Notes: a model not told the origin generated them from the sequence alone. A stretch of 64,000 nt of DNA from Streptomyces pristinaespiralis (GCF_001278075.1 NZ_CP011340.1:8305501-8369500), one strand, 5' to 3'; positions 30,366 to 39,556 are shown, counted from the stretch's first letter. A program made the numbers and translations.

Positions 30366-31016
30366 ATGAGCACCCCCATGTCGAGCGAACGCCTCGACAC
30401 CCTGCCCGGCCACTTCCACGGCTTCGCCCTGATGCACATCGCCATGCGCCGCGACGCGAACCGCCTGAGTGCCGCCGCACCCCGGCTCACCGCCCGCGGC
30501 CTGGCACCCGCCGCCACCTGGTGGCAGCGCCTGCGCGACGTCATCGACTGGCACCACCGCAGCGAGGACACCTTCCTGTGGCCCGAACTGCTCCGCAAAC
30601 TCCCGCAGTTCCGGCCCCAGGCCGAACAACTCGCCGGCGACCACACCGAACTCGACCGGGCCATGGACCAGGTCACCGCCGCCCTCACCACCGCGGCCGG
30701 CCCGGCCGGCCTGAGCGGCGCCGCGGCGCACTTCGGCCAGGTCCTGAGCGACCACCTCGCCGACGAGGAGAAGACCGTCTTCCCCCTCTTCGCGCAACTG
30801 CCCGCCCGCGAGTACCTCGCCCTGGAACAGCGCCTGGTGCGCACCGCACCGCCCGGCGTCCTGACCTACCTGCCGCCGTGGATGTTCGACGGCGCCGACC
30901 GGCGCTCCGTCGACCTCGTCGCCGCCACCATGCCGCCCCCCGTGCGGCTGCTCGGCCGCACCGTCCTGCGCCGCCGCTACGAACGCGGCCTCGGCGCCGT
31001 CCTCGACCCCCGCTGA
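30366..31016 (+). CDS. Hemerythrin-like HHE domain protein
   Basis: 216 aa, ATG with GAGGAGG at 30354-30360. The four-helix HHE domain is visible from its iron-ligand motifs: an early FHGFALMH, WHHRSEDTFLWPE at about 60-72, GDHTELDRAM and DHLADEEKTVFP. These proteins bind a di-iron centre and sense or buffer oxygen or nitric oxide. A C-terminal extension of about 70 residues (PPWMFDGADRRS) is typical of actinobacterial versions. It is followed after 55 bp by a DUF1772 membrane gene and then an AraC regulator, suggesting a small stress-response operon. Confidence 0.85.
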   Translation: MSTPMSSERLDTLPGHFHGFALMHIAMRRDANRLSAAAPRLTARGLAPAATWWQRLRDVIDWHHRSEDTFLWPELLRKLPQFRPQAEQLAGDHTELDRAMDQVTAALTTAAGPAGLSGAAAHFGQVLSDHLADEEKTVFPLFAQLPAREYLALEQRLVRTAPPGVLTYLPPWMFDGADRRSVDLVAATMPPPVRLLGRTVLRRRYERGLGAVLDPR

Positions 31017-31071
31017 CCCGCGCACCCCGCCCGGGACCACCCCCGCCCCGCCCGCCGGAAGGAAGCCCCTG

Positions 31072-31563
31072 ATGTCCACGGCCGCCCAGCCCGCGCTCCA
31101 CGCCGCCACCATCGCCATGGGCCTGAGCGCCGGCCTGTACTTCTCCTTCGACGTCTCCGTCCTGCCCGGCCTCGACCGCGGCGACGACCACACCTACGTG
31201 GCCGCCATGCAGAACATCAACGAAGCCATCGAGAACGGGCTGTTCGGACTTGTCTTCTTCGGCGCCTTCCTCGCCACCGGCATCGCCGGCGCCCGCCTGA
31301 CCCGCATCGGACAGCGCACCGCCGCCCGCTGGACCTGGGCCGCGCTCGCCCTCTACACCGCCGCCGTGGTCCTCACCATGCGCATCAACGTCCCCCTCAA
31401 CAAGCGCCTCGCCGCCGGCGGCCTGCCCGAGGCGGCGGGCGAACTCGCCGCCCTGCGGGACACGTTCAAGAAGACCTGGGCGCCCTCCAACGCCGCCCGC
31501 ACCCTCGCCTGCACCGCCGCCCTGCTCTGCCTCGGCCGTGCACTGTCGACGCTGCGCCACTGA
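31072..31563 (+). CDS. DUF1772 (anthrone-oxygenase-like) membrane protein
   Basis: 163 aa with four predicted membrane segments: about 8-26, 55-75, 87-107 and 138-155. FSFDVSVLPGL and AMQNINEAIEN followed by INVPLN are the DUF1772 signatures. The family includes small membrane proteins related to anthrone oxygenase, but most members have no proven function. A paralogue lies at 61406-62056. It is in the same direction as, and 55 bp behind, the hemerythrin gene. Confidence 0.8.
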   Translation: MSTAAQPALHAATIAMGLSAGLYFSFDVSVLPGLDRGDDHTYVAAMQNINEAIENGLFGLVFFGAFLATGIAGARLTRIGQRTAARWTWAALALYTAAVVLTMRINVPLNKRLAAGGLPEAAGELAALRDTFKKTWAPSNAARTLACTAALLCLGRALSTLRH

Positions 31564-31692
31564 CACCGGCGCACGCGCCCCCGAAAAGCTGCGCCCGTCC
31601 TGCCGGACGTCCCCCGCACGGCAGGGCGGGCGCGACCCCTTCCGTCCCCAGAGGCCTCCCACGCCTCGCTCCCAGCCGATGGGTTGACACAC

Positions 31693-32688
31693 GTGGATGC
31701 TCTCACCGGCCTGCTCGAAGGCCCCAAGGCCCGCGGCGCGTTCCTGATCAAATCGGTCTTCAGCCCGCCGTGGGCGCTGCGCGTCGAGGACCGTGCCCCC
31801 ATCTCCCTGGTCACCATGGTCCGCGGCGACGCCTGGGTCCTGCCCGACCGCTCCACGCCCGCGCTGCTGCGGCCCGGCGACGTCGCCGTGCTGCGCGGCC
31901 CCGACCCGTACACCATCGCCGACGAGCAGGGCACCGGCGTGCAGATCGTCGTCGGCCCCGAACAGCGCTGCAACACCACCGAGGGCGAGGACGTCACCGA
32001 CACCATGGCGCTCGGGGTGCGCACCTGGGGCGACACACTCGGCCAGGGATCGTCCGTGATGCTCAGCGGCACCTACCAGGCGCCCAGCGAAATCGGCCGC
32101 CGGCTGCTGAACGCGCTGCCCGCCCTGCTGGTGCGGCCCGCCGGCGCCGAGGACAACGCGCTCGTCGCCCTCCTCGCCGACGAGATAGGCCGCGACGAAC
32201 CCGGCCAGGAACTCGTCCTGGACCGGCTGCTGGACCTGCTCTTCGTCAGCGTGCTGCGCGCCTGGCTCGCCGCACCGGGCGCCGGCGCCCCCGCCTGGTA
32301 CCGGGCCCAGTCGGACCCCACGGTCGGCCCCGCGCTGCGCCTGCTCCACGACAACCCGGGCCAGCCCTGGACGGTGGAACTGCTCGCCCGCAAGGTCGGC
32401 GTCTCCCGCGCGGGCCTGGCCCGCCGCTTCACCACCGTGGTGGGGGAGCCGCCGATGTCCTACCTGGCCACCTGGCGGCTCACCCTCGCCGCCGACCTGC
32501 TGCGCGAACCGGACGCCACGGTGGCAGGCGTCGCCCACCGCGTCGGCTACAGCAGCGCGTTCGCGCTGAGCTCGGCGTTCAAACGGGTACGGGGCATGAG
32601 CCCGCAGGAGTACCGCACCAGCCGCGCCGGCGAACAGGAGATGCCCACAGGCACCCCCGCCCAGACCGTCGTCCTGGGCACCGGCTGA
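31693..32688 (+). CDS. AraC-family transcriptional regulator with cupin sensor
   Basis: 331 aa from GTG 31693 (VDALTGLLEG, the usual N-terminus of this family); a TTG three codons earlier is also possible. The N-terminal cupin (AraC_binding_2-like: VVGPEQRC region) senses a ligand. The C-terminal double helix-turn-helix is clear: PWTVELLARKVGVSRAGLARRF and VAHRVGYSSAFALSSAFKR, then GMSPQEYR. The family often controls adjacent oxidoreductase or DUF1772 genes. Target and ligand are unknown. Confidence 0.9.
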   Translation: MDALTGLLEGPKARGAFLIKSVFSPPWALRVEDRAPISLVTMVRGDAWVLPDRSTPALLRPGDVAVLRGPDPYTIADEQGTGVQIVVGPEQRCNTTEGEDVTDTMALGVRTWGDTLGQGSSVMLSGTYQAPSEIGRRLLNALPALLVRPAGAEDNALVALLADEIGRDEPGQELVLDRLLDLLFVSVLRAWLAAPGAGAPAWYRAQSDPTVGPALRLLHDNPGQPWTVELLARKVGVSRAGLARRFTTVVGEPPMSYLATWRLTLAADLLREPDATVAGVAHRVGYSSAFALSSAFKRVRGMSPQEYRTSRAGEQEMPTGTPAQTVVLGTG

Positions 32689-32739
32689 CCCGCCGCGCCT
32701 CCCGCCCCCGGGGCGGCCGGGGGAGGGGTGCAGACAGCG

Positions 32740-32787
32740 GCGCGGGCGCCGGCCCGCCGGAATCCTCCGGCGGCCCGGCGCCCGCGC
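32740..32787. terminator. Bidirectional hairpin between convergent genes
   Basis: A 22-bp inverted repeat with one mismatch (arms 32740-32761 and 32766-32787, loop ATCC region) lies midway between the AraC gene and the convergent hydrolase gene. Its strength and position suit a two-way terminator. It also marks the boundary between the accessory segment and the second biosynthetic locus. Confidence 0.8.
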
Positions 32788-32806
32788 GCCCGGTACGACG
32801 TCCCGC

Positions 32807-33649
32807 TCAACCCGGCCGGCCGGCCACCTCGCCCACCGCCCGCACGACCGCGTCGGGGGCCTCCAGCGGCAGCATGTGACCGGCGCCCTCGATCTCCTCG
32901 AACCGGGCGCCCGGCAGGGCCTTCGCCACCGCCCGGCCCAGTGCCGGGGCGATGACCTTGTCGGCGCTGCCGGCCAGCACCACCGCCGGGACACGGACCC
33001 GGGCCAGCTCCTCGCGCAGGTCCATGCCCCGCGAGGAGGCGAACGCCTCGGCCCGCACCTGCGGCGAAGCGGCCGCGAACATCTGCCGGTTGACCTCCCC
33101 GGCACGGGCGTCGGCCCGCTTGCCGAGCATGTTCTGCCCCAGCAGCAGACGGCCCAGCGCGGGCCGGCCCACCGCCCACGAGAACAGGGCGCTGCCCATC
33201 ATCTTCACTTCGCTGTCGGGCGTGTCCTGGTCGTGCGCGGCGGTGCCCAGCAGCACCAGAGCGCCCAGCCGGGCCGCGGGCGAGACGGCGTACGCCATCG
33301 CCGCGAACCCGCCGCCCGAGTGCCCCACGACGATCGTGTCGCCGGGCGCCCCGACATGCTCCAGGACCGCGCCCAGATCCGCTCCCAGCCGGGGGACCGA
33401 GAACGGCTCCCGGCCGGACGTGGAGGCGCCGTGACCGCGCAGGTCGTACAGCACGACCCGGTGCCCCTCGCGGATCAGCCGGTCCGCGACCGTGCCCCAC
33501 ACCCGCCGGGCCGCGGCCCAGCCGTGCGCGAGGACCACCGTGCGGCCCGACGGCGCGCCCAGCGGGGCGAGGACGCTCACCGCCAGGCGGGCGCCGTCGT
33601 CGGTGACGAGCGCGCTCTCCGTGGCGGGCGGCGCCGTCGTCGTCGTCAT
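32807..33649 (-). CDS. Alpha/beta hydrolase
   Basis: 280 aa, start at the ATGA overlap with the upstream SRPBCC gene. The fold is shown by VVLAHGWAAARRVWG, YDLRGHGAST, the nucleophile elbow VGHSGGGFAAMA (Ser about 112), the acid in VVLAGSADKVIAP and the catalytic His in GAGHMLPLEAP. It is the last gene of a minus-strand operon with SRPBCC, flavin oxidase, KAS III and ACP, so it may release or cleave an acyl product. The exact substrate cannot be told. Confidence 0.88.
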   Translation of the reverse strand: MTTTTAPPATESALVTDDGARLAVSVLAPLGAPSGRTVVLAHGWAAARRVWGTVADRLIREGHRVVLYDLRGHGASTSGREPFSVPRLGADLGAVLEHVGAPGDTIVVGHSGGGFAAMAYAVSPAARLGALVLLGTAAHDQDTPDSEVKMMGSALFSWAVGRPALGRLLLGQNMLGKRADARAGEVNRQMFAAASPQVRAEAFASSRGMDLREELARVRVPAVVLAGSADKVIAPALGRAVAKALPGARFEEIEGAGHMLPLEAPDAVVRAVGEVAGRPG

Positions 33650-34134
33650 CGCGCCGCCTCCTTCTCCCTCGCCGCCAGCACGCCGTTCAGGGCGGTGAAC
33701 GCGGCGCTGGTGGCCTTGGAGTGCTCCGCGCCGATGTCGGCGACCTTGGCGAGCACCTTCAGCCAGCCGTGCGGACGGCCCCGGAAGTGCATGCCGAGCC
33801 GGGTGCGGCGCCCGCCGTCCAGCGGTTCGAGCAGGAAGTCGCTCGGCCCGCGGAAGACCCCCTCGACGTACTCGACCGACAGTCGCCTGCCCGTCTCGAC
33901 AGCCGTCGTGCGGGAGGTGAACCGCAGCTTCGGACCGCCCTTGTCGACGCCCTTGGTGTGGACCGTCACCTTGACCTCGCCGCCCACCTCGTCCGGTGAA
34001 CCGGACGTGGCGGCGAAGGTGTTGGCCGGCACCCACCATTGCGCGCCGCCGCGGAACTCGGCGAGCAGCGCGTCCCAGACGACGTCCGGCGGAGCGTCGA
34101 GGACCGCCTCGTCGATCAGGTCGTAACCTGTCAT
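33646..34134 (-). CDS. SRPBCC (START/Bet v1-like) protein
   Basis: 162 aa, ATG with GGAGAAGG upstream on the minus strand. The Bet v1-like cavity fold is suggested by an N-terminal DEAVLDAPPDVVWDALL, by VHTKGVDKGGPKLRF and by a C-terminal helix (WLKVLAKVADIGAEHS). Such proteins act as polyketide cyclases/aromatases or lipid binders. In an operon with KAS III and ACP a cyclase role is plausible but unproven. It is coupled to the hydrolase gene through ATGA. Confidence 0.72.
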   Translation of the reverse strand: MTGYDLIDEAVLDAPPDVVWDALLAEFRGGAQWWVPANTFAATSGSPDEVGGEVKVTVHTKGVDKGGPKLRFTSRTTAVETGRRLSVEYVEGVFRGPSDFLLEPLDGGRRTRLGMHFRGRPHGWLKVLAKVADIGAEHSKATSAAFTALNGVLAAREKEAAR

Positions 34135-34181
34135 GCCACCTTCTCCTGTCGGTGTGCGGGTCAGGGGTCCGCGGCCGGACG

Positions 34182-35675
34182 TCAGCCGAAGAAGCCCTGA
34201 CCGGGGGTGAGGATGTTCGCCGGGTCGTAGCGCCGCTTGGCCCGGCACAACTCCTCCCAGCGGTAGCCGAAGTGCGTCCTCCAGTCGGCCTGGGTCATCC
34301 GGGGGATCGCGCCGACCAGGTACCGCTTGGCACCCAGCGCCACGGCCTTGTCGTACAGGCGGCGGTTCTGCTCGAGCATCTGCGAGATGTTCGGGTCGCC
34401 CGGGTCGGGGAACCGCAGCAGGTCGAAGAGGTAGCCGACGGACTCGTTCGGCTGCACCGCCAGCGGCCGGGTGATCTTGCCGGTGTAGTACGGGTAGAAC
34501 AGCAGGAACCCGCCGCCCAGGTCGCCGACGGTCAGCTCCTGCTCCACCATCTGCATGAACGCCTTGGTCTTGGACGCCGGCAGGAACAGGCTCAGCCACG
34601 GCTTGGGCTGGTACCAGTGGCCGGTCTCCTTCAGGTAGACCTCGTAGCCGTCGAGCCGGAACATGTAGTCCCGGTAGGCGACGTCCTCGATGACCGCCTG
34701 GGCCCGGTTGTCGCGCAGTCCGGCCAGCAGGGCCGCCCGGTCGGGGACGGCGGTGCCGGAGTAGTTGGCGGCGACCTCCATCTTGTAGCGCCAGCCGGTG
34801 TCGTCGGCGCGGCGCAGCATCTCGCCGGCCTGGATGTGGAACCGGTTCTCCGCCATGACCTTCTCGCCGTCGGCGAGGTAGGTGGCCAGGTCGTCGTAGA
34901 AGAGGCTGAAGACGACCGACCGCTGGGGTGCGGGGGCGAGCTTCACCTTGGCCCGCAGGATGATCGCCGTCTGCCCGCCGCCGGAGAGGATCGAGTGGAA
35001 CAGGTCCGGCCGCGCGGACGCGGAGACGGTGACGAGCTCACCGGTGCCGGTGACGACATCCATGGAGTGGACGGTGTCGGCCAGCAGGCCGAACTTCTGC
35101 ACCGTGCCGCCGATGCCGCCGATGGAGACGGTGCCGCCGATGGACAGGTGCAGGTAGTCGGGCAGCGCCGGCGGTGTCTTGCCGACCTTCAGCGCGGCGT
35201 CTGTCAGCTGTCCCCAGGTGACACCGGCCTCGACGACCGCGTTGGTCGAGTTGATGCTGAGGATCTTCGACATGGCGCGGGCGTCGATGGATATGCCGCC
35301 CTGCGGCACGGCCGCCTGGCCGTACACGGAGTGCGACTCCATGTCGTCGCCGGTGCCGCCCTGCCCGTTGACGGCGATCTTCAGCTTGTTGGTCCGGGCG
35401 TAGTTGACCATTTTGACGATGTCCTGGTCGGAACCAGGACGCAGGACCGCCCACGGCGCGGACGGCTTCAGCCGCCCGAAGTCCTGGCGGAATCTGTCCA
35501 GGTCGGTAGCCGACGTGGTCAGCGTCCCGTCCAGGGCGGGCACTTGCCGGACGTCGATCCGGTGGCCGGCGTCGACCTCGGCGGCCGTCGCCCACGACTG
35601 GTTGGCGACGCTCCAGCCGACCACCGTTGCGGCGATGCCGCCCAGTACCTTGCGCCGCGAGAGTGCGTTGTTCAT
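34182..35675 (-). CDS. Secreted FAD-linked oxidase (cytokinin-dehydrogenase/BBE-type), Tat signal
   Basis: 497 aa, ATG with GGAGGAC upstream. The N-terminus NNALSRRKVLGGIAATVVG has the twin-arginine motif and hydrophobic stretch of a Tat export signal, ending near SWATAAE. The body is a PCMH-type FAD-binding domain (VNYARTNKLKIAVNGQGG, HLSIGGTVSIGGIGG, DVVTGTGELVTVS) with a cytokinin-dehydrogenase-like C-terminus ending YDPANILTPGQGFF. The His that often anchors FAD in GRGHS-type loops is not obvious; the loop reads GQGGTGDDMESHS. A late, extracytoplasmic oxidation of the product is likely. ATGA overlap with the KAS III gene shows it belongs to the pathway. Confidence 0.82.
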   Translation of the reverse strand: MNNALSRRKVLGGIAATVVGWSVANQSWATAAEVDAGHRIDVRQVPALDGTLTTSATDLDRFRQDFGRLKPSAPWAVLRPGSDQDIVKMVNYARTNKLKIAVNGQGGTGDDMESHSVYGQAAVPQGGISIDARAMSKILSINSTNAVVEAGVTWGQLTDAALKVGKTPPALPDYLHLSIGGTVSIGGIGGTVQKFGLLADTVHSMDVVTGTGELVTVSASARPDLFHSILSGGGQTAIILRAKVKLAPAPQRSVVFSLFYDDLATYLADGEKVMAENRFHIQAGEMLRRADDTGWRYKMEVAANYSGTAVPDRAALLAGLRDNRAQAVIEDVAYRDYMFRLDGYEVYLKETGHWYQPKPWLSLFLPASKTKAFMQMVEQELTVGDLGGGFLLFYPYYTGKITRPLAVQPNESVGYLFDLLRFPDPGDPNISQMLEQNRRLYDKAVALGAKRYLVGAIPRMTQADWRTHFGYRWEELCRAKRRYDPANILTPGQGFFG

Positions 35676-36658
35676 TTCTGTCCTCCGACCCATTCCAGCA
35701 GGACCGATCCCCAGGTCATGCCCGCGCCGAAGCCGGCCAGCAGGACCAGGTCGCCGTCGTTGATGCGGCCTTCGTCGAGTGCCTCGGTCAGGGCGATCGG
35801 GATCGACGCGGACGCGGTGTTCCCGTACTTGTGCAGATTGGTGACCAGGGCCTCGGGCCGCAGGCCCGTGTGGCTGAGGATCGAGTTGATGATCCGGATG
35901 TTCGCCTGGTGCGGGATGACGTGGCGGACGTCGGCCGCCTCGACCTTGGCGCTGGTCAGCGTCTCCCGCACCGTGCGGACGGTGTAGCGCACGGCGTTGA
36001 GGTAGATCTCGTTGCCGTTGATCTGTGCGTAGTGCAGCCCCTGGCGGACGGTCTCCTCCGTGGTCGGCATCCGGCTGCCGCCGGCCAGGACCTTGAGGCT
36101 GCCGGCGCAGCTGCCGTCGGCGCCCAGGTTCCAGCCCAGCACCGGGTCCGACGGGGCCGGCCGGAGCACCACCGCGCCCGCGCCGTCGCCGACGAGGATC
36201 GACAGGTCCCGGTCGGCGGGGTTGGCGGTGAGGGTGTGGGTGTCGGAGCCGATCAGCAGGATCGGCCGCGGGTCGATCTTGATGAGGGCCATGGCCTGGA
36301 CGAGGCCGTAGACGAAGCCCGCGCACTCGGAGTTGACGTCGTGCGCGCTGCCGGCGATGCCCAGTTCGTGGTGGACGAACGCGGACGTCGCCGGCGACGG
36401 CTGCTCGGGGGTGGCGGTGGCGACGATCAGATGGGCGATGTCGCCGCCGCTCAGCCCCGCCTTGTCCAATGCGCGCCGGCCGGCCTCGACAGCGAGGGAG
36501 GCGGTCGTCTGGCCGGGCCCGACGGCCCGCCGTTCGTGGATCCCGCACCGGCTGACGATCCAGTTCTCGTCGACGCCGAAGCGCTGCGCGAGCTCCGTGC
36601 TGGAGACCACGCGTTCGGGTACGGCCATGCCCCACCCGGTGATGTCGAAGCCGTTCAC
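35672..36658 (-). CDS. Beta-ketoacyl-ACP synthase III (FabH-like)
   Basis: 328 aa, GTG start with GGAGAG upstream. The Cys-His-Asn triad is complete: Cys in NSECAGFVYG (about 113), His in VIPHQANIRI and Asn in KYGNTASASI. The C-terminal glycine-rich LLAGFGAGMTWGSVLLEW is intact. KAS III enzymes start a fatty-acid/polyketide chain or transfer an acyl group. Here it is paired with a dedicated ACP (16 bp upstream) and an oxidase, so it probably primes a short specialised chain. The N-terminal YGSAVPE-like segment reads GWGMAVPE, as in secondary-metabolic members. Confidence 0.92.
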   Translation of the reverse strand: MNGFDITGWGMAVPERVVSSTELAQRFGVDENWIVSRCGIHERRAVGPGQTTASLAVEAGRRALDKAGLSGGDIAHLIVATATPEQPSPATSAFVHHELGIAGSAHDVNSECAGFVYGLVQAMALIKIDPRPILLIGSDTHTLTANPADRDLSILVGDGAGAVVLRPAPSDPVLGWNLGADGSCAGSLKVLAGGSRMPTTEETVRQGLHYAQINGNEIYLNAVRYTVRTVRETLTSAKVEAADVRHVIPHQANIRIINSILSHTGLRPEALVTNLHKYGNTASASIPIALTEALDEGRINDGDLVLLAGFGAGMTWGSVLLEWVGGQK

Positions 36659-36673
36659 AGGACTCTCCCCTGA

Positions 36674-36928
36674 TCAGGCCTGGGCGGGCACGAGCTGGAC
36701 GATCCGGTCGTGGACGACGCGCAGCGTGGTGGTGTCGTCGATGTCGGCGAACAGCGACTCGTCGGCCGGGATGTGCGGGTACTGGTTCTGGAACCCGTAC
36801 AACCACTCCATCAGGTCCAGCGAGTCGACGTCGGCGATGTGCTGGAGCGGCTGGTCCGGGTCGACCTTCTGGGCGCCGGAGACGGCCTCGAGCTGGCTCG
36901 CCAGTTCTTCGACGGTGGGCAGCGACAT
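36674..36928 (-). CDS. Acyl carrier protein
   Basis: 84 aa. The phosphopantetheine site is the Ser in DVDSLDLMEWL (about residue 36), with the usual D-S-L core. Acidic overall and helical, as expected for a free-standing ACP. It is the first gene of the minus-strand operon and precedes KAS III, its likely partner. AGAGAGG lies upstream of the ATG. Confidence 0.88.
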   Translation of the reverse strand: MSLPTVEELASQLEAVSGAQKVDPDQPLQHIADVDSLDLMEWLYGFQNQYPHIPADESLFADIDDTTTLRVVHDRIVQLVPAQA

Positions 36929-37100
36929 GGGGTTCGGTCCTCTCTCGCAAGGCTTGGGGTGTTACGCCTAGGAATCGAACCGGCAGCCGCGCAAGCGGGG
37001 CGCAACAGCGCCGGCCCGGCGCCGTCTTGCACATCTGTTGCGAGCACTTCGCTTTCCTCGACCCCGACAGCCGCGCACCCCGACAGGAGTTGAGGAAGAG
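36929..37100. promoter_or_regulatory. Divergent promoter region (ACP operon / methyltransferase operon)
   Basis: A 172-bp space between divergent starts must carry promoters for both operons. It includes a GTTACGCCTAGG stretch near 36960 and AT-richer TTGCACATCTGTTGCGAGC at 37025-37043. No unambiguous -35/-10 pair can be assigned by eye. A tRNA-like or leader structure was not seen. Confidence 0.5.
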
Positions 37101-37979
37101 ATGACGACGGTCGCTGACAGGTCGGTCCCCGAGGTCGACGCGATCAGGCACCACTACGAGGTGAGCAACGACTTCTACCGCCTCCTGCTGGGGCCGACGA
37201 TGATGTACTCGGGCGGCTACTGGGAGGAGGGCGAGGGCCTCACCGAGGCGCTCGACGAGGCCCAGGAGCGCAAGCTCGACCGGTTCGTCGAGCTCGCCGG
37301 CGCCGCCGGCAGCCGGCGGGTGCTGGACGTGGGCTGCGGCTGGGGCACCATGCTCAACCGGCTCACCACCGTCCACGGCGTCGAGCAGGCCGTCGGCCTG
37401 ACGCTGAGCCGCACCCAGGAGGCGTTCATCGCCGGCCTGGACAACCCCCGCATCACCACCCGCGTCGAGTCGTGGGAGGACCACACCACCGACGACCCCT
37501 ACGACGCGGCGTTCTGCATCAACGCGCTGGAGCACTTCGTGTCCTCCACGCTCCCGCCGCGCGAGCGGACCAAGAAGTACCGGGTGTTCTTCAACAAGGT
37601 CGGCGCGGCCCTCAAGCCGGGCGGCCGCTTCGTGCTGCACACCATGACCGCGGAGGCGCTGCCGATGAACCGGCAGCTGCTGGACGACCTGAAGTTCCTC
37701 CAGCGCTCCGAGTTCGAGAACTGCCACATCCCGCACCTGCACGAGCTCACCCAGGCCGCTGAGGGCCTGTTCGACGTGGTCGAGATCGTCAACGAGCGCG
37801 AGTCGTTCGCCGTCGCCTGCCGCGCCTGGCTGGAGCTGCTGGCCGCCCGCCGGGACGAGGCCGTCGCCCTGGAGGGCGAGGAGGTCGTGGCCCGCTTCGA
37901 GCGCTACCTCGACATCTTCGCGTACACCCTCGAGGACAAGTTCTTCAACAACTTCCGCGTCACCATCGCGCGCCGCTAG
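37101..37979 (+). CDS. SAM-dependent methyltransferase, CFA-synthase (mycolic-acid cyclopropane) family
   Basis: 292 aa, ATG with GAGGAAG upstream. HHYEVSNDFYRLLLGPTMMYSGGYW at the N-terminus and VLDVGCGWGTM (SAM site, about residues 74-84) are classic for the cyclopropane-fatty-acid synthase superfamily. Members methylate unsaturated lipids, enols or amines. At 292 aa it is shorter than true CFA synthase and lacks its N-terminal extension. It leads an operon with a monooxygenase, so C- or O-methylation of a pathway intermediate is likelier than membrane-lipid cyclopropanation. The SAM-recycling operon at 18-26 kb could support it. Confidence 0.87.
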   Translation: MTTVADRSVPEVDAIRHHYEVSNDFYRLLLGPTMMYSGGYWEEGEGLTEALDEAQERKLDRFVELAGAAGSRRVLDVGCGWGTMLNRLTTVHGVEQAVGLTLSRTQEAFIAGLDNPRITTRVESWEDHTTDDPYDAAFCINALEHFVSSTLPPRERTKKYRVFFNKVGAALKPGGRFVLHTMTAEALPMNRQLLDDLKFLQRSEFENCHIPHLHELTQAAEGLFDVVEIVNERESFAVACRAWLELLAARRDEAVALEGEEVVARFERYLDIFAYTLEDKFFNNFRVTIARR

Positions 37980-37990
37980 AGGAGGCCCAC

Positions 37991-39556
37991 GTGACGAGCA
38001 TTCTGGAACCCGCGCGCAGCGACGGGAGTCCTTCGCCCGGCGGGCGGGCGACGGGCGGCGGCCCCACCCGGCATCTGCGCGTCGCGGTCATCGGCAGCGG
38101 CTTCTCCGGCCTCGGCATGGCGGTGCGCCTGCTGCAGAAGGGCATCGACGACTTCCTCGTCTTCGAGCGGGCCTACGAGGTCGGCGGCACCTGGCGGGAC
38201 AACTCCTACCCGGGCGCGGCGTGCGACGTGATGTCGCACCTGTACTCGTTCTCCTTCGCGCAGAACCCGGGCTGGAAGTCCACGTTCGGCAAGCAGGCGG
38301 AGCTGTACGAGTACCTGCGCGACGTCGCCGACCGGTTCGGGGTACGCCCCTACATCCGCTTCGGACACGAACTGCTCGCCGCCCGCTGGGACGAGACCGC
38401 CCGCCGCTGGCACGTGAGCACCTCCCAGGGTGACTACACCGCCCAGGTGCTGGTGTCGGGCACCGGCTATCTCTCCGAGCCGGCCGTGCCCGCCATCGCC
38501 GGCCTGGAGGACTTCGAGGGGACCGTGTTCCACTCCTCGCGCTGGAACCACGGGCACGACCTCACGGGCCGCAACGTCGCCGTCATCGGCACGGGCGCCT
38601 CCGCGATCCAGTTCGTGCCGAAGATCCAGCCGGAGGTGGGGCGGCTGGACCTGTACCAGCGCACCCCCGCGTGGATCGGGCCGAAGAACGACAAGCCGAC
38701 CAGCGCGCTGCAGTCGAAGCTGCTGCACAACGTCCCCGGCTACCAGCGCTTCCGCCGCAACTTCAACATGTGGGGCCGTGAGGTCCTGGCGTTCGTGATG
38801 AAGCGGCCCAAGGTCGCGGGCAAGATGCAGAAGATGGCCAGCGACCATCTGGCGAAGTCCGTCGCGGACGAGGAGCTGCGGGCGAAGCTGACGCCCGACT
38901 ACGTGATGGCGTGCAAGCGCCTGCTGTTCTCCAACACGTGGTACCCGGCGATCCAGCAGCCCAACGTGGACCTGGTCACCGACGGCATCGACCATGTGCG
39001 GGCCAAGTCGATCGTCTCCCGCGACGGCACCGAGCGGGAGGTCGACACGATCATCCTCGGCACCGGCTTCAAGGCCACCGACCGGCCCGTCGCCGGCCGG
39101 ATCACGGGCCGCGAGGGCCGGCTGCTGCGGGACGTGTGGAGCGAGGGCGGCATGGCCGCGCACCGCGGCACCACGGTCGCCGGGTTCCCGAACCTCTTCC
39201 TGCTGCTGGGCCCCAACACCACGCTGGGGCACTCCTCGCAGGTGGTGATGATCGAGGCGCAGATCGGCTACGTCATCGACGCGCTGGGGCACATGGACAA
39301 GCGCGGCCTGGCCAGTGTCGAGGTCCGCGCCGAGGCCCAGCAGCAGTGGAACGAGCAGCTGCAGGGCCGGCTCGAGGGCACCGTGTGGAACGCCGGGAAC
39401 TGCAAGAGCTGGTACCTGGACGAGCACGGCCGCAACCCGTCGATCTGGCCCACCTACACGTGGCGGTTCCGCCGCGCGACGCGCCGTTTCGACCTGGGCG
39501 AGTACCAGCTCGCCACCACCGTCAACGCCGGCCGTCCGGCGCTGGACCACGCCTGA
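37991..39556 (+). CDS. Flavin-containing Baeyer-Villiger-type monooxygenase
   Basis: 521 aa, GTG start with GAGGAGG just inside the previous gene's end. Two Rossmann motifs are visible: VIGSGFSGLGMA (about 33-44, FAD) and VIGTGASAIQFVP (about 198-210, NADPH). Between them lies the Baeyer-Villiger fingerprint FEGTVFHSSRW (about 178-188). TWRDNSYPGAACDV is also typical. The enzyme inserts oxygen next to a ketone or oxidises a heteroatom. Directly behind a methyltransferase and ahead of a ketoreductase it should act on the chain made by the KAS enzymes. Confidence 0.9.
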   Translation: MTSILEPARSDGSPSPGGRATGGGPTRHLRVAVIGSGFSGLGMAVRLLQKGIDDFLVFERAYEVGGTWRDNSYPGAACDVMSHLYSFSFAQNPGWKSTFGKQAELYEYLRDVADRFGVRPYIRFGHELLAARWDETARRWHVSTSQGDYTAQVLVSGTGYLSEPAVPAIAGLEDFEGTVFHSSRWNHGHDLTGRNVAVIGTGASAIQFVPKIQPEVGRLDLYQRTPAWIGPKNDKPTSALQSKLLHNVPGYQRFRRNFNMWGREVLAFVMKRPKVAGKMQKMASDHLAKSVADEELRAKLTPDYVMACKRLLFSNTWYPAIQQPNVDLVTDGIDHVRAKSIVSRDGTEREVDTIILGTGFKATDRPVAGRITGREGRLLRDVWSEGGMAAHRGTTVAGFPNLFLLLGPNTTLGHSSQVVMIEAQIGYVIDALGHMDKRGLASVEVRAEAQQQWNEQLQGRLEGTVWNAGNCKSWYLDEHGRNPSIWPTYTWRFRRATRRFDLGEYQLATTVNAGRPALDHA

